From assembly GCF_019430885.1 (NCBI RefSeq), contig NZ_JAHYBZ010000003.1, positions 310,001 through 374,000 of the forward strand: a DNA stretch of 64,000 bases, read 5' to 3'. Below, piece after piece: positions 15,172-23,116 of this stretch (the first letter of the stretch is position 1; each line of letters opens with the position of its first letter). Source of the DNA: Roseomonas alba (GTDB taxonomy: Bacteria > Pseudomonadota > Alphaproteobacteria > Acetobacterales > Acetobacteraceae). Made by a program: the position numbers and the translations under genes. The notes under the pieces are model-generated. The model searched no databases, was not told the DNA's origin, and saw only the letters and a list, made by a program, of their open reading frames with translations.

Positions 15172-15923
15172 CGGGGCCGTCCTTCGCGACACGCATCGCG
15201 CTGCTGGTCTCGGCGCTGACCGTGCTCGCCTGCCTGCTGGTCACGGCGCTGAACTACCTGAAGTTCGAAAGGCTGCTGCTGACGCAGCACCAGCGCATCT
15301 TCGCCACCATCGGCGCGGATCTGGTCGACACCTTCGAACGCAGCATGGGCATCGGCGTGCGCCTGGCGGAGGTACCGGGCGGGCAGGCGCTGCTGGACCG
15401 CGCCTTCGGGCGCGATCCCGATCTGCGCCGCATCGCCGTCGCCGACGCCGGGGGCCGCATCCTGTTCGACACCGAGCGCGTGCGCATCGGCGATGCCGCG
15501 GACCCCGCCCTGCTGCCGGACGGCCTGAACCGCCGCGCCGCGCGCGCCGGCGGGATGGACTGGATCGGCCTGCCGGTGGTCAACGGCTTCGGCCAGCCGG
15601 AAGGCAGCCTGCTGCTCGGCTATGGGCGCGCGGGCATTGCCGACCGGCTGATCGCCATCGCGCTCGACATGGCGATGCCGGGACTGGCGGCGCTGGTGAT
15701 CGGGCTGCCGCTCGCCTGGGTCGCGGTGTTCCTGGCGGCAAGGCCGACCCGGCGGCTCTTCGCGCAGCTTGCCGCCCTGCTCGCCGACGGCGCGCTGCCG
15801 GCGCAGGACGACCCGATGCTGCACGCGTTGCACGGCGCCATCCACGGCCATGGCGCCATGCTGGACGAGGCGGGTGCGCGACTGGAGGCCATCGCCTCTC
15901 GCGCACCGGAGCGCCCGGCATGA
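15168..15923 (+). CDS. Small two-TM extracytoplasmic sensor-like protein
   Basis: 251 aa, no output domain recognised. TM1 at ~9-29 (I-A-L-L-V-S-A-L-T-V-L-A-C-L-L-V-T), a periplasmic region ~30-165 with a PAS/Cache-like stretch (L-R-R-I-A-V-A-D-A-G-G-R-I-L-F-D-T), TM2 ~168-190, then a short cytoplasmic tail that starts like a HAMP linker (A-R-P-T-R-R-L-F-A-Q-L-A-A-L-L). It resembles the sensor half of the next gene product without its transporter. It overlaps both neighbours by ATGA. It may pair with the HAMP proteins encoded next to it; this is inference. Confidence 0.75.
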   Translation: MTGPSFATRIALLVSALTVLACLLVTALNYLKFERLLLTQHQRIFATIGADLVDTFERSMGIGVRLAEVPGGQALLDRAFGRDPDLRRIAVADAGGRILFDTERVRIGDAADPALLPDGLNRRAARAGGMDWIGLPVVNGFGQPEGSLLLGYGRAGIADRLIAIALDMAMPGLAALVIGLPLAWVAVFLAARPTRRLFAQLAALLADGALPAQDDPMLHALHGAIHGHGAMLDEAGARLEAIASRAPERPA

Positions 15924-17953
15924 GCCTGCCCGAGGACGGCACCGCGCGTATCCTCGCTCGGCTGGTGCGGAACCTCTCGCTGATTGCCATTGCCGTGCTG
16001 CTCGGCACCGTCGTCGCGGTCTCCTTCGCCGCGCTCGGCGCCTTCGAGCGGGAGGTGCGACCGGCGTTGGAGCGCGAGGCGACCGTGATCGGCACCGTCG
16101 TCGCGAACCCCTTCGAGCGGGCTCTTGGTCTTGGCATTCCCTTCGACGCGCTGGTGGGTGCGGAGGAGTATCTGGACGGCGTGGCGACGAGCCAGCCGGC
16201 CGTCGCCTATCTGGTGCTGACGGATCTCGACGGCCGCATCCTGGCGGCTTCGGGTCCTGCCGCCGCGACCTTCCGGACTCAGCGGGAGGTATCCGGCGTC
16301 ACCGAAGCCACGCTGCCCGTTGCGGCCCCCGGCGGCCGCCCGCAGGGCTGGCTGCTGGTCGGCGTCAGCCGCGCCGCCGTCGATGGCATCGTCGAGGATA
16401 CGCGCTGGGACCTCCTCATCGTGCTGCTGGTCGGCGTGATGGTGGCCATGGAATTGCTGCGCTACGCGCTCGACCGCAGCGTGATCGGCCCGCTGTCGAT
16501 GATCGATCGGATGGCCAGGCGCCTCGCTGCCGGCGATTGCAGCGTGCTGGCCGATCCTGGCGCGGCGGATGAGGCGGGACGCGTCGCCCTGGCGCTGAAT
16601 GCGCTGCTGCGGCGCCTCGCGGATCGCTGCGCGCAGCTCGAATGGCTGGCGACCGAAGCCGCCGCCGTGGGCGCTCGTGCGGCGCGCGAGGCAGCCGCCT
16701 TGATCGCCGGCCTGCGGGAAAGGCTGCGCCTGCGGGAGGGCGGCGCCGTCGCCGAGCCCGCGCAGCCCAGTGCCAGCGCGGCGCGCCTGCCGCTCTTCCT
16801 CTTCGTCGTCGCGGAGCAGCTTTCGACCTCCTTCATCCCGCTGTTCGGGCGCGACCTCGCCCGGCACGGCCCGGCATTTGCCTCGCCCGACCTGCTGGCC
16901 GCGCTGCCCATCGCGACCTTCGTCGCGGCGGTCGCGCTGGCCACACCCTGGGGCGGCACCGTGACGGCGCGGCGTGGCCCGCGCGCCGCGGTACTGATCG
17001 GCGGCGCGGTCGCGGGGCTTGGCTATCTCGGCGCGGCGCTGGCGCAGGATCTGCCGCAATTCGCGCTGGCGCGCGTGTTCTGCGGCATCGGCTATGCGGT
17101 GCTGACCATCGCCTGCCAGACGCAGATGGCCGTCGCCGCGCAGCAGGGACGGCTGGCGCGCACGCTGGGCGGTTTCACCGGCACGGTGATGACGGGTGCT
17201 GTCTGCGGCACGGCCATCGGCGCGGTGATCGCGGACCGGCTGGGCTATGCGGCTACCTTCCTGGCCTCGGTCGCGCTGGTCGTCGTGGTGATGGGGCTGG
17301 CGCTGCGGGCCATCCCGCGCGGCATGACCGACCCGAAGGCGGCGGGCCAGGGTGTGGTCGCGGGGGCACGGGCGGCCTTCGGCAATGCGCGCTTCACCGC
17401 GCTACTGCTGCTCGCCGCCATCCCGGCAAAGGTCGTGCTGGCGGGCTTCATCTTCTACCTGGCACCGATCGCCCTGCGCGATGCGGGGCTGAGCCAGGCG
17501 GCGGTGGGCCGCAACGTCATGCTCTATGGGCTCTGCATGCTGCCGGCCATCGCGCTGGGCGGGTGGCTCACCGATCGCGCGCGCATCGGCGACGGGCTGA
17601 TCTGGGGAGCGGCGGTGCTGAACGGCGCGGCGATGCTCGCCATTCCGCTGCTGCGGGAAGACGTGTCGTTGCCCATCGCCATTGGGCTGACCGGGGTGGC
17701 GCAGGGCCTCGCCTCGGCGCCGATGCTGGCGGAGGTGGCGGCAGGCGCGGGGGGATCGACGGCGCTGCTGCTGTCCTTCCTGCGCCTGGGCGAGCGCGTC
17801 GGTTCTGTCGTCGGACCCTTCGCCGCGGCCTGGCTGCTGGCGCGTAGCGACGTCGGCTCCGCCGTGGCCGTACTGGGTGCGGCGACGGCGCTCGCCGGAC
17901 TTGGCTATGCGCTGGCCGCTCGCGGCCGGCGGCGGCAGGAAGCCGCGGCATGA
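15920..17953 (+). CDS. Sensor-HAMP domain fused to an MFS transporter
   Basis: 677 aa. TM1 ~19-40; periplasmic sensor 41-162 containing A-Y-L-V-L-T-D-L-D-G-R-I-L-A-A-S, a Cache-like element; TM2 163-184; HAMP 185-235 (I-G-P-L-S-M-I-D-R-M-A-R-R-L-A-A-G-D); helical linker 236-275. A complete 12-helix major facilitator domain occupies ~290-667, including R-V-F-C-G-I-G-Y-A-V-L near residue 395. HAMP domains normally feed kinases, cyclases or phosphatases, so feeding a transporter is unusual. It might gate transport or use the MFS part as a ligand sensor. ATGA overlaps on both sides. Confidence 0.85.
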   Translation: MSLPEDGTARILARLVRNLSLIAIAVLLGTVVAVSFAALGAFEREVRPALEREATVIGTVVANPFERALGLGIPFDALVGAEEYLDGVATSQPAVAYLVLTDLDGRILAASGPAAATFRTQREVSGVTEATLPVAAPGGRPQGWLLVGVSRAAVDGIVEDTRWDLLIVLLVGVMVAMELLRYALDRSVIGPLSMIDRMARRLAAGDCSVLADPGAADEAGRVALALNALLRRLADRCAQLEWLATEAAAVGARAAREAAALIAGLRERLRLREGGAVAEPAQPSASAARLPLFLFVVAEQLSTSFIPLFGRDLARHGPAFASPDLLAALPIATFVAAVALATPWGGTVTARRGPRAAVLIGGAVAGLGYLGAALAQDLPQFALARVFCGIGYAVLTIACQTQMAVAAQQGRLARTLGGFTGTVMTGAVCGTAIGAVIADRLGYAATFLASVALVVVVMGLALRAIPRGMTDPKAAGQGVVAGARAAFGNARFTALLLLAAIPAKVVLAGFIFYLAPIALRDAGLSQAAVGRNVMLYGLCMLPAIALGGWLTDRARIGDGLIWGAAVLNGAAMLAIPLLREDVSLPIAIGLTGVAQGLASAPMLAEVAAGAGGSTALLLSFLRLGERVGSVVGPFAAAWLLARSDVGSAVAVLGAATALAGLGYALAARGRRRQEAAA

Positions 17954-18936
17954 TGCATCGTCGTCCGCTGCTGGCGGCCGTCGCCCTCGCCGCGCCAGGC
18001 GTTGCCCGCGCGCAGAACCGGCCCCGCCGCATCCTGATGCTGCTGTTCCGCGGCTGGGAGGAAGCCTGCGACGGCTTCCGCGACTACTTCGCCGTGCGCC
18101 ACCGCCCGGTGGACCTGATCGTCCGTAACGCGCAGGAGGATCTGAAGCGCGTGCCCGACATGGTGCGCGAGGCGCAGGCCATGCAGCCGGACCTCGTCTA
18201 TCTGTGGGGCACGACGCTGGCCATGGCGGCCTTGGGGCCGTGGGACGCGCATGATCCGGCGCGGCACCTCACCGGCATGCCGGTAGTGTTCAACATCGTT
18301 ACCGACCCCGTGCGCAACCGCGTCGTGCGGACCCGCACGGAACCCGGCCGGCCGGTGACGGGGACGGAGTACATCGCCCCGGTCGCGGTGCAGCTCGGTG
18401 CCATGGCGTCCTACCGCCCCTTCCGTCGCGCTGCCGCACTGTACAACCCGCGCGAGGGCAATTCCGTCGTGACGCTCGAGGAGATGAATGAGCTTCTCGC
18501 CACGCGTGGGGCGATGCTGGACCGCCTGCCGGTGCCCCTCGCCGAGGGACGCCCGCAGGCCGAGGCCATTCCGGGCCTCGTCGCGAGGGCGCGGGAGGGT
18601 GGAGCGGAGTGGCTCTACATCCCACCCGACACCTTCCTCAATGAACACCGTGCCGCGCTGACTGCCGCCGCCCTGCGCGAAGGGCTGCCGAGCTTCTCGG
18701 CCTCCGAGCGCTTCGTGGCCTTCGCCGATGCGCTGGCCGGCCTCGTCAGCCGCTACTACAGCGTCGGCGCCTTCACGGCCTTCAAGGCGGAGCAGATCCT
18801 GTTCGGCGGCGTCGCCCCCGGCGCGATTCCGGTCGAGACCCTGTCGCGCTTCTCCTACCTCGTGCGCATGGACACGGCGCGGCGGTTGCGCGCCTATCCG
18901 CCCGTGTCGCTGCTGCGCATCGCCGAGGCGGTGTGA
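17950..18936 (+). CDS. ABC-type substrate-binding protein (PF04392-like)
   Basis: 328 aa with a signal peptide (R-R-P-L-L-A-A-V-A-L-A-A-P-G-V-A-R-A-Q). The mature protein has the two-lobe ABC_sub_bind layout: R-I-L-M-L-L-F-R-G-W-E-E-A, then P-D-L-V-Y-L-W-G-T-T, G-M-P-V-V-F-N-I-V-T-D-P-V and R-R-A-A-A-L-Y-N-P. The closing F-K-A-E-Q-I-L-F-G-G-x-x-P-G-x-I-P-V-E is the hallmark of the family. No ABC permease or ATPase is nearby, so it probably presents a ligand to the membrane sensors of the operon rather than to a transporter. It overlaps its neighbours by a few bases at both ends. Confidence 0.87.
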   Translation: MMHRRPLLAAVALAAPGVARAQNRPRRILMLLFRGWEEACDGFRDYFAVRHRPVDLIVRNAQEDLKRVPDMVREAQAMQPDLVYLWGTTLAMAALGPWDAHDPARHLTGMPVVFNIVTDPVRNRVVRTRTEPGRPVTGTEYIAPVAVQLGAMASYRPFRRAAALYNPREGNSVVTLEEMNELLATRGAMLDRLPVPLAEGRPQAEAIPGLVARAREGGAEWLYIPPDTFLNEHRAALTAAALREGLPSFSASERFVAFADALAGLVSRYYSVGAFTAFKAEQILFGGVAPGAIPVETLSRFSYLVRMDTARRLRAYPPVSLLRIAEAV

Positions 18937-21020
18937 TGCTGCTGCGCACCCGCATCATCGCGCTGGTCGCGGCCATGGTCCCGGTCGTCGCCGCTTCCGT
19001 CGCCATCCCGGCCTGGCTGCTGCTGCACGAGAGCGAGGCGCGGATCGACGAGCTCACCCTCGCGCGACAGGACGTGGTGGTCGCGCAGGAGATCCAGCGC
19101 GCCGCGCGGCCGCTCGACGAGGCGGTGCGCCGCATGGCGGCCGACACCTCCCTGGCCGAGGCGCTGGCGCGACAGGACATGGCGGCGGCGCAGGTGCGTC
19201 TGAGCCATCCGGGTGATGCGCGCGTCGAGGTCATCGCCCGAGGCGGCCGCATCCTGCTCGCCGAACCGCCGGTGCCGACCGCCGAGGCCATGATCGACCC
19301 CGGCCCGGTGCTGCGCGAATACGCCGCCGGCGAGGGCGGCAACGGCATCGTCGCCGAACCCGGCGGTGCGCTGCGCCTGGTCGCTTACGCGCGCGGCCAG
19401 GGACCCTTCGTGGTCGCCGCCGCGGCGCCCTTCGCGCCGGTGCTCGCGGCAATCGGCGCGGCACTGGGCGGCCAGGCGGTGGTGGCGGATCTCGCCGGCC
19501 GGCCGCTGCTGGCGGAGGATGCGGCCGTCTGGCAGCGCATCGGGCAGGCCGGCGCTCGCGCCTCCGAAGTGCCCGTCGCCTTCAGCGAGCAGGGCCGGCA
19601 GATGCAGATCGTGCCGACGCTGCTGAGCGGCGGCAGCGGCGTGCCGATGGCGCGCCTCTTCGTCCTGCGCGACGTGTCCCATGCCGCGCGGCGGCATGAT
19701 CTGGTCCTGCTGATCGCGGGGCTGGTGCTGGTCGGCGTGATCCTGACGGCGGGTATCCTGCTGTATCGGATGTTGCGCGGCGCGCTGGAGCCGCTCGACG
19801 ATCTGGCATCGGTGCTGCGTGCCATCGCGGAGGGCGACCGCCTGGCCAGCGCGCCGGTCGATGGCCGGCGCGACGAGATCGGGCAGATCGCGCGCGCGCT
19901 CGACGTGCTGCGCAGCAGCGGCCTGGCGCTCGACCGGCTGGAGACGCGCGACCGCCTGGCCCGGCGACGCCATCTGGCGCTGCTGGGCGCGGAGCTGGCG
20001 CGCCTCGCCGAAGCCTTCGAGCCCGCCGAGCGCGACGCGGTAGGCGCGGTGTTGCGCCGCCTCGAACAGGGGGAGGGCGCGGGGCTCGCCGATGCCTTCC
20101 AGAGCATGGTCGAGAGCGTGCTCGATCGCCACACGCGGTTGACCGACCTGCTCACCGAACGGACGCGCGACCTCGCCTTGGTGCGCGAGGCGCTGGAACA
20201 GCGTGTGCTGCTCGACCGCGTGGTGCAGGAGCTGGAGGTGGCGCGGCGGCTGCAGCTCGAAAGCCTGCCCTCGGTGTTCCCGGCCTCGCCCGCCTACGAC
20301 ATGCACGCGGCGATGTGGCCGGCCAAGGAGGTCGGCGGCGATTTCTACGATGTGGTGACGCTGGGCGATGGCTCTGTCGCGCTGATGGTGGGCGATGCCT
20401 CGGGCAAGGGCGTCGCCGCGGCGATCTTCGTCGCCATGACGCGCAGCCTGCTGCGCGCGGCGGTCTCGCGCGGGGCATCGCCGGCCGAGGCGCTGGAACA
20501 GGCCAATGCGCTGCTCGTCGCCGACAATCCGACGATGATGTTCGCCACCGCCTTCGTCGCGGTGCTCGATCCGGCGACAGGGCTGCTGCGCTACGCCAAT
20601 GCCGGGCACAACCCGCCCCGCGTGGTGGCGGCGTTGGGCGGGCAGCGCGCGTTGGGCGGGGCGGACGGCATCGCGCTCGGCGTGGTCGAGGAGTTCGTCT
20701 TCGAGGACCGGCAGACCGTCCTCGCGCCGGGGGAGACACTGGTGCTCTTCACCGACGGCGTCACCGAGGCCGATCGCGCGGACGGCGCGCTGTTCGGTGA
20801 CGACCGCCTGTCCGATGCGCTGGCCGCCGGCGCCGGGGCGGAACCGACCGCCCTGGTCGGGCACATCGCGGCGGCGGTGACCCGCTTCGCGGAAGGCTGC
20901 CCGCAGGCCGACGACATCACGCTGCTCTGCCTCGCCTATGCCGGCGCGGCGTCACCCGAAGGAGACGCATCATGGACATCACCACCCAGGACAGCGACGG
21001 CGTCGTGCTGCATCGGCTGA
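18936..21020 (+). CDS. Membrane SpoIIE/RsbU-type PP2C phosphatase with HAMP domain
   Basis: 694 aa. TM1 ~7-30, periplasmic sensor 31-253, TM2 ~255-277, HAMP 278-330, helical linker to ~435, then a PP2C-type SpoIIE domain 440-668. The metal-binding acidic residues are intact: D469 in K-E-V-G-G-D-F-Y-D, D487 in V-G-D-A-S-G-K-G, D607 in F-T-D-G-V-T-E-A and D659/D660 in Q-A-D-D-I-T. The family dephosphorylates a STAS antagonist, and the STAS gene follows. The start is ATG 18936, overlapping the previous stop. Its last 49 nt run through the start of the STAS gene in another frame. Confidence 0.93.
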   Translation: MLLRTRIIALVAAMVPVVAASVAIPAWLLLHESEARIDELTLARQDVVVAQEIQRAARPLDEAVRRMAADTSLAEALARQDMAAAQVRLSHPGDARVEVIARGGRILLAEPPVPTAEAMIDPGPVLREYAAGEGGNGIVAEPGGALRLVAYARGQGPFVVAAAAPFAPVLAAIGAALGGQAVVADLAGRPLLAEDAAVWQRIGQAGARASEVPVAFSEQGRQMQIVPTLLSGGSGVPMARLFVLRDVSHAARRHDLVLLIAGLVLVGVILTAGILLYRMLRGALEPLDDLASVLRAIAEGDRLASAPVDGRRDEIGQIARALDVLRSSGLALDRLETRDRLARRRHLALLGAELARLAEAFEPAERDAVGAVLRRLEQGEGAGLADAFQSMVESVLDRHTRLTDLLTERTRDLALVREALEQRVLLDRVVQELEVARRLQLESLPSVFPASPAYDMHAAMWPAKEVGGDFYDVVTLGDGSVALMVGDASGKGVAAAIFVAMTRSLLRAAVSRGASPAEALEQANALLVADNPTMMFATAFVAVLDPATGLLRYANAGHNPPRVVAALGGQRALGGADGIALGVVEEFVFEDRQTVLAPGETLVLFTDGVTEADRADGALFGDDRLSDALAAGAGAEPTALVGHIAAAVTRFAEGCPQADDITLLCLAYAGAASPEGDASWTSPPRTATASCCIG

Positions 21021-21310
21021 AGGGGCGGCTCGACAACAACGCGACCGGCGCGGCGGAAGGGGCGATTCTCGGTAGCTTCGCCGCGCGGGCGCAGCGCGTG
21101 ATCCTGGACATGCGCGACGTGGCCTACGTCTCCTCGGCCGGGCTGCGCGTGGTGCTGATGGCGGCGAAGAAGGCGAAGGTGTCCGACGGAAGGCTCGCCC
21201 TGTTCGGCCTGCCGGCGGCGGTGCAGGAGGTGTTCGACATCTCAGGCTTCTCGAAGGTGCTGGCCATCGGGGCGGAGGAGGATGACGCGCGTCGCCTCGT
21301 CGGCGCCTGA
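20972..21310 (+). CDS. STAS-domain anti-sigma factor antagonist (RsbV/SpoIIAA-like)
   Basis: 112 aa, a single STAS domain. The phospho-acceptor is S55 in D-V-A-Y-V-S-S-A-G-L-R-V-V-L, aligned with the S-x-G-L signature of RsbV. Unphosphorylated STAS proteins bind and occupy an RsbW-type kinase; phosphorylation by that kinase releases it, and the SpoIIE phosphatase resets it. A good GAAGGAG lies 6-7 nt before the ATG, inside the end of the SpoIIE gene. The RsbW-like gene begins 2 nt after its stop, giving a phosphatase-antagonist-kinase trio. Confidence 0.94.
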   Translation: MDITTQDSDGVVLHRLKGRLDNNATGAAEGAILGSFAARAQRVILDMRDVAYVSSAGLRVVLMAAKKAKVSDGRLALFGLPAAVQEVFDISGFSKVLAIGAEEDDARRLVGA

Positions 21311-21312
21311 TC

Positions 21313-21750
21313 GTGCTGCCGCGCCGGATCGAAAGCCCCTGCGGGCGCGAACCGGCCGCCATCGCGGCCGTGCTCGAGCGGATCGAAGCCGCGCTGGCCG
21401 AGGAAGGCTGCCCGCCACCTCGCTCCGCCGCCTTCATGGTGGTGGCGGAGGAGATGGTGACGAATGTCGCGCGCTACGCCTGGCCCGAGCATGCAGCGCC
21501 TGGGCTGTTCACCGTCTCGGCCGGGATCAGCCGCCGCCTGGACGGCATCGAAGTCCTGCTGGTCACCGAGGATGACGGCGTGCCCTTCGACCCGACGCTG
21601 CGCGGCGCGCCGGATACCGATGCGCCGGTGGAGGAGCGCGCCATCGGCGGGCTCGGCATCCATCTGGTGATGCGTATGACCGAGTGGCAGTGCTACCGGC
21701 GCGAGGCCGGGCGCAACCGCTTCTCGGTCATCTGGCGCTGTGCGGCGTGA
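21313..21750 (+). CDS. RsbW-like serine kinase / anti-sigma factor (HATPase_c_2)
   Basis: 145 aa, GTG start 2 nt after the STAS stop. The GHKL ATP-binding boxes are intact: N-box E46-E47-M-V-T-N51-V-A-R-Y-A, D87-D88-G89 in E-D-D-G-V-P-F-D-P, and G112-G113-L-G115 in I-G-G-L-G-I-H-L-V. This is the kinase that phosphorylates the STAS partner. Its output target (sigma factor, transporter or other protein) is not encoded downstream; the next gene is convergent. The permease divergent from this operon carries a degenerate relative of this domain. Confidence 0.93.
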   Translation: MLPRRIESPCGREPAAIAAVLERIEAALAEEGCPPPRSAAFMVVAEEMVTNVARYAWPEHAAPGLFTVSAGISRRLDGIEVLLVTEDDGVPFDPTLRGAPDTDAPVEERAIGGLGIHLVMRMTEWQCYRREAGRNRFSVIWRCAA

Positions 21751-21767
21751 TCATCTGAGCTGGTCGT

Positions 21768-21815
21768 CGGGGCGCGACGCGCCCCGGCCCGGATCGTGGC
21801 GGTGCCACGATCCGG
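21768..21815. terminator. Double hairpin between convergent genes
   Basis: Two stems in tandem: CGGGGCGCG / CGCGCCCCG around one base (21768-21786), and CCGGATCGTGGC, loop GGT, with its exact 12-nt complement (21789-21815). They lie between the 3' end of the RsbW-like gene and the 3' end of the minus-strand TPR-like gene, so they can serve as a bidirectional terminator. Confidence 0.6.
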
Positions 21816-21828
21816 CGCGGGCAGCGCT

Positions 21829-22941
21829 TCAGCGCGCCCGCATCACGCTTTGATCGCGCGGGTCGAGCAGGAAGGCCGAGACCATCAGCCCGGGGATCTG
21901 CGCCGAAACCGAGGTGACGACCGGCGGCCGGTCCGACACATCCAACGCGGCACCCTGGCGCAGGCGCGCGATCCAGTGGCGATAGACCAGCGCGACGCGG
22001 TTGCGCGCATCGTAGCCGAGGGCGCGCTCGAAGGCCGCATCGGCCTCGTCCAGCTTGCCGCCGGCCCAATGGATCAGCCCACGCTGGATCTCGATATAGG
22101 CGGGAAAGGTCGGGATGAGCTGCTGCATCGGGACCTGGGCGGCGCGATTCAGCTCACGCTCGGCCAGGCCCAGATCGCCTTGGATCACCGCCACGAAGGA
22201 TCCGTTGAGCGCGTAGAAGGTCCGCGCCGTCGGCAATGCGCCTTCGAAGGCGTCGGCGCGGGCGATCTGGTCCCGCGCGGCCGGCACGTCGCCATGCAGC
22301 AGGGCGAGCACCGAGACGAGGCTGTGCAGCGCCGACCTCTCGATATCGGTGTTCGCCCCCCAGTCGCGGTCCAGCAGGCGCTCGGCCTGAGTCCGCACGA
22401 GACCGACGTCGATGCTCGGATCCAGCAGCACGTCGCGCAGTTGCGCCAGCGTAACGCGGAACGGCGCGATCTCGGCGAAGGTGGTGACGGCGGCGTGGCG
22501 GATCAGCGCCACCGCGTCCTTGTCGCTGCGGGTGAAGGACAGGCGCTGGAGTGGCCGGCCTTCCTGAGCCACGATCGTCTCCAGGACCAGTTCATTGCCA
22601 CGGTCGATCATCGTCGCCGAGACACGGATCGGTTCCAGCCCGAAAAGGTCCTGCAAGGCCGCGGTGACGTCGGTCAGCTTCAGCGGTTCGGCAAGCGCCC
22701 CGATCACCGTGCGACGGGAGGACACGCGCGGCACTGGCACCGGCACGCCGGAGGGAATGGCCGCGATGCGCGACAATTCGGTGATGAAGATCTCCTCGGC
22801 CGATTGGCGGGTGAGACCGGATTGCTGCACGGCCGGCGGCAGTCCGATGCCGACCGCCATGGTGTTCGCGCTGATCACCGCATCGCCGGCGATCAGGCCG
22901 AACACGATGGCCGAGAGTAAGCCGATGGTGGCGAGTTCCAT
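21829..22941 (-). CDS. Membrane-anchored protein with C-terminal TPR-like region, function unknown
   Basis: 370 aa from ATG 22941 (AGGAG ten nt upstream; a GTG 11 codons earlier is an alternative). One N-terminal hydrophobic helix (I-G-L-L-S-A-I-V-F-G-L-I-A-G-D-A-V-I-S), then a mixed region with R-R-T-V-I-G-A-L-A-E-P-L-K-L-T-D-V-T-A-A-L. From ~200 there are helical repeats including E-I-Q-R-G-L-I-H-W-A-G-G-K-L-D-E-A-D-A-A-F-E-R-A-L-G-Y-D, a TPR unit. It probably faces the periplasm and binds proteins. I do not recognise a named family. It is convergent with the partner-switching operon. Confidence 0.75.
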   Translation of the reverse strand: MELATIGLLSAIVFGLIAGDAVISANTMAVGIGLPPAVQQSGLTRQSAEEIFITELSRIAAIPSGVPVPVPRVSSRRTVIGALAEPLKLTDVTAALQDLFGLEPIRVSATMIDRGNELVLETIVAQEGRPLQRLSFTRSDKDAVALIRHAAVTTFAEIAPFRVTLAQLRDVLLDPSIDVGLVRTQAERLLDRDWGANTDIERSALHSLVSVLALLHGDVPAARDQIARADAFEGALPTARTFYALNGSFVAVIQGDLGLAERELNRAAQVPMQQLIPTFPAYIEIQRGLIHWAGGKLDEADAAFERALGYDARNRVALVYRHWIARLRQGAALDVSDRPPVVTSVSAQIPGLMVSAFLLDPRDQSVMRAR

Positions 22942-23116
22942 GCGGGCCTGGCTCCTGAAGGATACGGTCCGCACCCTGCCGCACGCTGCTTAAGCCGGGA
23001 TTTATGCCGGGGACGGTCCGGCGAATTTCACGCGCGCAGCGCCATCCTAGGCATTTCTCCATCTTGTTGCGGTCTGATCGCGGCCCCGTCGCATCGGCCC
23101 CGAGGAGAATGCCACT

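Noticed and set aside
18894..20864. 656-codon open frame antisense to the SpoIIE gene
   Set aside because: Shadow frame without motifs; the SpoIIE catalytic residues confirm the plus-strand gene.
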